From assembly GCF_037975245.1 (NCBI RefSeq), contig NC_092583.1, forward strand, positions 15,657,264 through 15,721,263: a stretch of 64,000 bases of DNA, written 5' to 3'. Below, piece by piece: positions 63,201 to 64,000 of the stretch. The notes under the pieces are model-generated. The model searched no databases, was not told where the DNA came from, and saw nothing but the letters and a program-made list of their open reading frames with translations. The DNA is from Apostichopus japonicus (lineage: Eukaryota > Echinodermata > Holothuroidea > Aspidochirotida > Stichopodidae). Each line of letters opens with the position of its first letter. The first letter of the stretch is position 1. Both the position numbers and the translations under genes were made by a program.

Positions 63201-63406
63201 TTTGACTCATATTTTTTTATTTTTTTAATGTAAGATTTTTTAATATTAAGACTTTCTAATGATTTTATGGTCTTCTCTGAAATTGCCTATTCTTCTTTCA
63301 TATCAACAGAAAACTACTTCCAACTTTAAAACCTGAAAATGTCACGGATGAGGAAACCCGTCTCAGATATGCCAGCTGGTCTCCAACTAAGTCGCAGGCG
63401 TCTCTG
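48111..63406 (+). CDS. DPP6/DPP10-like dipeptidyl-peptidase family gene, 5' six coding exons (partial)
   Basis: Six exons join in phase to give 211 codons, and the gene continues past the right edge. The order is a short acidic cytoplasmic tail (1-34), a juxtamembrane ELVGRTQETRNWGG (35-48), one transmembrane helix (about 49-70), an ectodomain start with LVPKFEFEDVFESS (78-91) and beta-propeller strands. SVSPD is at 145-149 and YASWSP at 199-204. Known family facts: S9B proteins are type II membrane proteins; DPP4 is an active exopeptidase, while vertebrate DPP6 and DPP10 are catalytically dead auxiliary subunits of Kv4 potassium channels. The ELVG...RNW motif next to the membrane is the DPP6/DPP10 signature, so I place it in that subgroup. 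The catalytic domain is not in this window, so activity cannot be judged. Three N-glycosylation sequons are seen (N124, N133, N189); N133 sits where the family commonly has one. Introns are 426, 9509, 3013, 319 and 1396 bp. Confidence 0.93.
48213..48638 (+). other. DPP-like intron 1 (426 bp)
   Basis: Donor GTAAGA and acceptor CCTCTCAG, joining phase 0 to phase 0. It contains a G-rich tract at about 48381-48415 and pyrimidine-rich stretches. Reading through it would add a frame that stops at about 48323, so intron retention would give a truncated soluble peptide without the membrane anchor. Confidence 0.8.
48639..48753 (+). CDS. DPP-like exon 2 (transmembrane anchor)
   Basis: 115 nt, starting in phase 0 and ending with one extra base (donor GTCAGT). 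It encodes ELVGRTQETRNWGG followed by about 22 almost purely aliphatic residues (from MIISIIVIIL at 49 to AVIV at 70), then SE. The charged N-side and single hydrophobic helix fit a type II signal anchor. ELVG plus RNW-G immediately before the membrane matches the DPP6/DPP10 juxtamembrane motif (ELVGSNPPQRNWKG in vertebrates). In vertebrates the alternative first exons also splice onto this ELVG position. Confidence 0.93.
48754..58262 (+). other. DPP-like intron 2 (about 9.5 kb)
   Basis: Donor GTCAGT, acceptor ending ATTGTAG. No further coding exon is needed, because exon 2 (one leftover base A) and exon 3 (starting AC) rebuild an AAC codon and the protein reads through without a gap. The intron is AT-rich, with G-runs near 49380-49410 and 53459-53527, a short duplicated block at 53428-53500, and a TA-rich microsatellite at 56226-56268. 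No RNA gene or mobile element was recognised in it. Confidence 0.75.
56226..56268. repeat. TA-rich microsatellite in intron 2
   Basis: ATAGATAGATATATATGTAT followed by a pure (TA)n run. Confidence 0.9.
58263..58355 (+). CDS. DPP-like exon 3 (start of the ectodomain)
   Basis: 93 nt, entering with two bases that complete codon 73 and leaving with one base of codon 104 (donor GTACGT). The residues include LVPKFEFEDVFESSMKEN and end in HYHWLD. Family members have a (S/T)LED(L/V)F-type helix followed about 15-20 residues later by W-(I/L)-(S/N)-D, so both landmarks are present in order and spacing. The other two frames are interrupted by stops, and the in-frame reading is the only one that joins both neighbours. 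It is too short to be found as a stand-alone open frame. Confidence 0.92.
58356..61368 (+). other. DPP-like intron 3 (3.0 kb, carries the CTCCT array)
   Basis: Donor GTACGT, acceptor TTCTTGCAG. About a fifth of this intron is a perfect pentanucleotide array (60256-60869), listed separately. The rest is AT-rich and shows no recognisable coding content. Confidence 0.8.
60256..60869. repeat. Perfect (CTCCT)n / (AGGAG)n pentanucleotide array, about 123 units
   Basis: 614 bp of uninterrupted CTCCT repeat, then a short degenerate C-rich tail to about 60898 in which units become CTCCC and CCCCT. It is homopyrimidine on the + strand and homopurine on the - strand, with mirror symmetry suited to triplex (H-DNA) formation; that last point is inference. 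The array lies about 0.5 kb upstream of exon 4. Long open frames on both strands (serine/leucine/proline repeats on +, glutamate/arginine/glycine repeats on -) come only from the absence of stop codons in the unit and are not genes. Confidence 0.98.
61369..61466 (+). CDS. DPP-like exon 4 (first propeller blade)
   Basis: 98 nt. Its first two bases complete codon 104 (GAA) and it ends in phase 0 at ACATGG before donor GTATGT. It reads ESVYVSRNEENNLVKRD, then NNSEIVLLDNRTW. This parallels the family pattern of a tyrosine-containing strand, an N-rich turn, a strand with a charged pair, and L-(L/E)-(E/D)-N-x-T. Sequons are at N124 (NNS) and N133 (NRT); the second coincides with a commonly glycosylated family position. 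The acceptor is TTCTTTCTTGCAG, with a good pyrimidine tract. Confidence 0.93.
61467..61785 (+). other. DPP-like intron 4 (319 bp)
   Basis: Donor GTATGT, acceptor TGCTCTTTTTTGCAG, phase 0. Short and AT-rich, with nothing else recognised. Confidence 0.85.
61786..61913 (+). CDS. DPP-like exon 5 (propeller strands with SVSPD)
   Basis: 128 nt, phase 0 in and two bases of codon 179 out (donor GTAAGT). The peptide contains SDFSVSPDVKYILLICHKV followed by QSYSAIYKIYDVDE. The S-(V/I)-S-P-D strand followed by a hydrophobic strand and then (H/Q)-S-Y-(T/S)-A-x-Y-x-I-Y-(D/N) is one of the most conserved N-terminal patches in DPP4/DPP6/DPP10 propellers. This exon alone is enough to assign the family. Confidence 0.96.
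61914..63309 (+). other. DPP-like intron 5 (1.4 kb)
   Basis: Donor GTAAGT, acceptor ATCAACAG, which has a weak pyrimidine tract although T-rich sequence lies further upstream. It carries a 32-bp minisatellite beginning about 60 bp after the donor (listed separately). The remainder is AT-rich with no recognised feature. Confidence 0.8.
61971..62375. repeat. 32-bp minisatellite, decaying into shorter CATGATG-rich units
   Basis: The first units are close copies of a 32-bp motif built from GCATCATGATGTGA, then a TATTGTGACAT core. Examples start near 61999, 62031 and 62063. Later units (62095-62375) drift in length and sequence but keep ATGATG, GTGACAT and CATCATG words. It lies wholly inside intron 5. 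Confidence 0.85.
63310..63406 (+). CDS. DPP-like exon 6 (propeller, YASWSP motif)
   Basis: 97 nt. Its first base completes codon 179 (CA+A), and it ends in phase 0 at TCTCTG before donor GTAAGT. It reads KLLPTLKPENVTDEE, then RLRYASWSP and TKSQASL. The family has a Y-(A/V)-x-W-(S/G)-P strand at this place, followed by a strand leading into N-(D/N)-I-Y, which would be in the next exon outside the window. A sequon is at N189 (NVT). Confidence 0.94.
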
Positions 63407-64000
63407 GTAAGTATTATCCTTATACTTGACTAGGCCTGTGTTAAAGATGCATAGCATTGGTTAGTATTGCTGTTATACTTGACTAGGCCTGTGTTAAAGC
63501 TGCATAGCATTGGTCAGTATTGCTATTATACTTCCCTATGCCTGTGCTAAGCTGCCTATCATTGGTCAGTATATTTCACTTTTTCTTTGATGGTAGCTGC
63601 TTATGTAATAGACCTATGTGATATGGTAAGAAAATATTTAAAAATGTGAGTATATATCCATTGTCCTTGAATTTTGAAGTTTAATCTGGAACTGAGGGGT
63701 AACAAAAGGCCTCCTTTGAACCCTTAATCTTGTATGATATGACCAGCTACACAAGCAAGATTTATTTAGGGAAACACAGTTAACAGCATAAATCAAACTG
63801 TGGTGAAAAGATACAAGGCTACAAGATGTCATGTTTATGGGGTTCACGACTCTTTGAGAGTTCCCCCTATCACGAAAATTAACAAAAATGGGTTAGGATA
63901 GGTTAGAATTTTACCGTGAACCATTTTCCGTGCAAGTAAACTGTAAGATTTCGGGTTGGTCTTAGGGCTGCAATCTAATTGGATCAAAGTGTGGGAACCA
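63407..64000 (+). other. DPP-like intron 6, 5' part
   Basis: Starts with consensus donor GTAAGTATT. It holds a three-copy 53-bp tandem repeat at 63421-63573 and then AT-rich sequence with no exon recognised before the window ends. Confidence 0.75.
63421..63573. repeat. Three tandem copies of a 53-bp unit
   Basis: Units start at 63421, 63474 and 63527, each beginning TATACTT and containing GGCCTGTGTTAAAG or a variant, then CATTGGTCAGTATTGC. The first two are nearly identical; the third is more diverged (CCCTATGCCTGTGCTAAG). The first copy begins 15 bases after the exon 6 boundary. Confidence 0.92.

Noticed and set aside
48111-63406. Assignment to DPP4, DPP8/9 or FAP
   Set aside because: DPP8/9 lack a membrane anchor, and DPP4/FAP lack the ELVG...RNW juxtamembrane motif with a longer cytoplasmic tail. 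Final placement still needs the hydrolase domain.

Overview
This is a eukaryotic (metazoan) genomic window. It is AT-rich and intron-dominated, has no bacterial-style gene packing, and is full of short interspersed and tandem repeats. The only gene I can reconstruct with confidence is the 5' half of a dipeptidyl-peptidase-like gene of the DPP6/DPP10 (S9B) group on the + strand. Its six coding exons lie between 48111 and 63406: 48111-48212, 48639-48753, 58263-58355, 61369-61466, 61786-61913 and 63310-63406. All junctions are GT-AG, all six join in phase, and together they give 211 codons. They encode a short acidic cytoplasmic N-terminus, one transmembrane segment, and the first beta-propeller blades of the extracellular domain. 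The gene runs off the right edge, so the rest of the propeller and the alpha/beta-hydrolase domain are outside the window.

The repeats suggest a marine invertebrate, plausibly a deuterostome such as an echinoderm. They include a tRNA-headed SINE whose tail resembles L2/MIR-type tails, a second tRNA-headed SINE family, hAT-type MITEs with CAGG(G/C) termini, and many C/G-run islands. This placement is an inference from repeat style, not from a species-diagnostic gene.

Layout. 1-25 kb: no confident gene; SINEs at about 0.8-1.1, 3.9 and 21.8 kb, a 34-bp minisatellite at 4.3-4.7 kb, a degenerate repeat field at 12.3-13.1 kb and a triplicated block near 21 kb. 25-48 kb: non-coding, with two hAT MITEs that have recognisable 8-bp target-site duplications (28.4 and 41.8 kb), a composite minisatellite at 42.9-43.2 kb, and a run of C-rich islands from 22 to 35 kb. 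48-64 kb: the DPP gene, whose introns carry a 614-bp perfect CTCCT array, a 32-bp minisatellite and a 53-bp triplication. Two small upstream ATG-plus-donor segments (2891-2929 and 25580-25621) are in the right phase to be alternative first exons of the DPP gene. That would match the alternative-promoter architecture known for vertebrate DPP6/DPP10, but it is unproven.

Most long open frames in the window are not supported as genes. Many begin at a non-ATG codon, lie inside repeats, or are antisense to the DPP exons.
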